In this document: positions 37,126-37,211 of the stretch, piece after piece
How positions within the stretch are numbered: position 1 is the stretch's first letter
How the letters are laid out: every line of letters starts with the position of its first letter
Assembly: GCA_015521765.1 (NCBI GenBank)
Contig: WANO01000064.1
Span: forward strand, 1 to 37,211
Direction: 5' to 3'
From: Desulfurococcales archaeon
GTDB taxonomy: Archaea > Thermoproteota > Thermoprotei_A > Sulfolobales > AG1
Length of the DNA: 37,211 nt
The notes under the pieces: model-generated
Databases searched by the model: none
Told to the model about the DNA's origin: nothing
What the model saw: the letters and a program-made list of their open reading frames with translations, nothing else
Position numbers and translations under genes: made by a program

Positions 37126-37211
37126 CATACCATATATATTAACTTAGGCTCCTAGCGAGAGCAGGACTCCCAATACCTATTTATAGCCCGCGAACATATC
37201 TACAATAATCC

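Noticed and set aside
1-37211. CRISPR arrays, insertion sequences, toxin-antitoxin or defence islands
   Set aside because: Looked for regularly spaced repeats, transposase motifs and typical defence genes; none seen. The lone nucleotidyltransferase (5343..5909) has no adjacent HEPN partner.

Overview
This 37.2-kb window looks like ordinary chromosome from a hyperthermophilic crenarchaeon. The taxon is inferred from a fused gamma-alpha 2-oxoacid:ferredoxin oxidoreductase, ribosomal proteins L40e/L24e/S28e, archaeal IleRS, CCA-encoded tRNAs, short AT-rich intergenic spacers and frequent TATA-like promoters. Recognisable content: an ABC-2 type exporter (partial permease plus ATPase), a CoA-transferase, an OFOR alpha subunit, L40e (53 aa, missed by the ORF track), a GlcD-like FAD oxidase plus short Fe-S protein, a complete phosphate-uptake locus (AbrB-PhoU, pstS-C-A-B, phoU), L24e, S28e, ileS, two TatD-type hydrolases, a DAO-type flavoprotein, two HTH regulators, a kinase-fold protein, HflX, a P5C-dehydrogenase-type ALDH, a DCC thioredoxin-like protein, tRNA-Leu(GAG), a dipeptide/oligopeptide-type ABC gene cluster with surface proteins, a molybdopterin oxidoreductase-like protein, Pcm, a Cys-rich mini-protein and tRNA-Ala(TGC). 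No CRISPR array, transposon, prophage or canonical defence system was seen. The most notable observation is that the family-5 solute-binding protein at 31021..33291 has its two sequence halves in swapped order (an apparent circular permutation). It sits in an ABC cluster that has no ATPase genes in the window and whose permease has a ~210-aa extracytoplasmic insertion. Also worth a look: an HTH plus kinase-fold gene pair, and a SufR-like Cys-spaced HTH regulator that appears to lack a canonical start codon.
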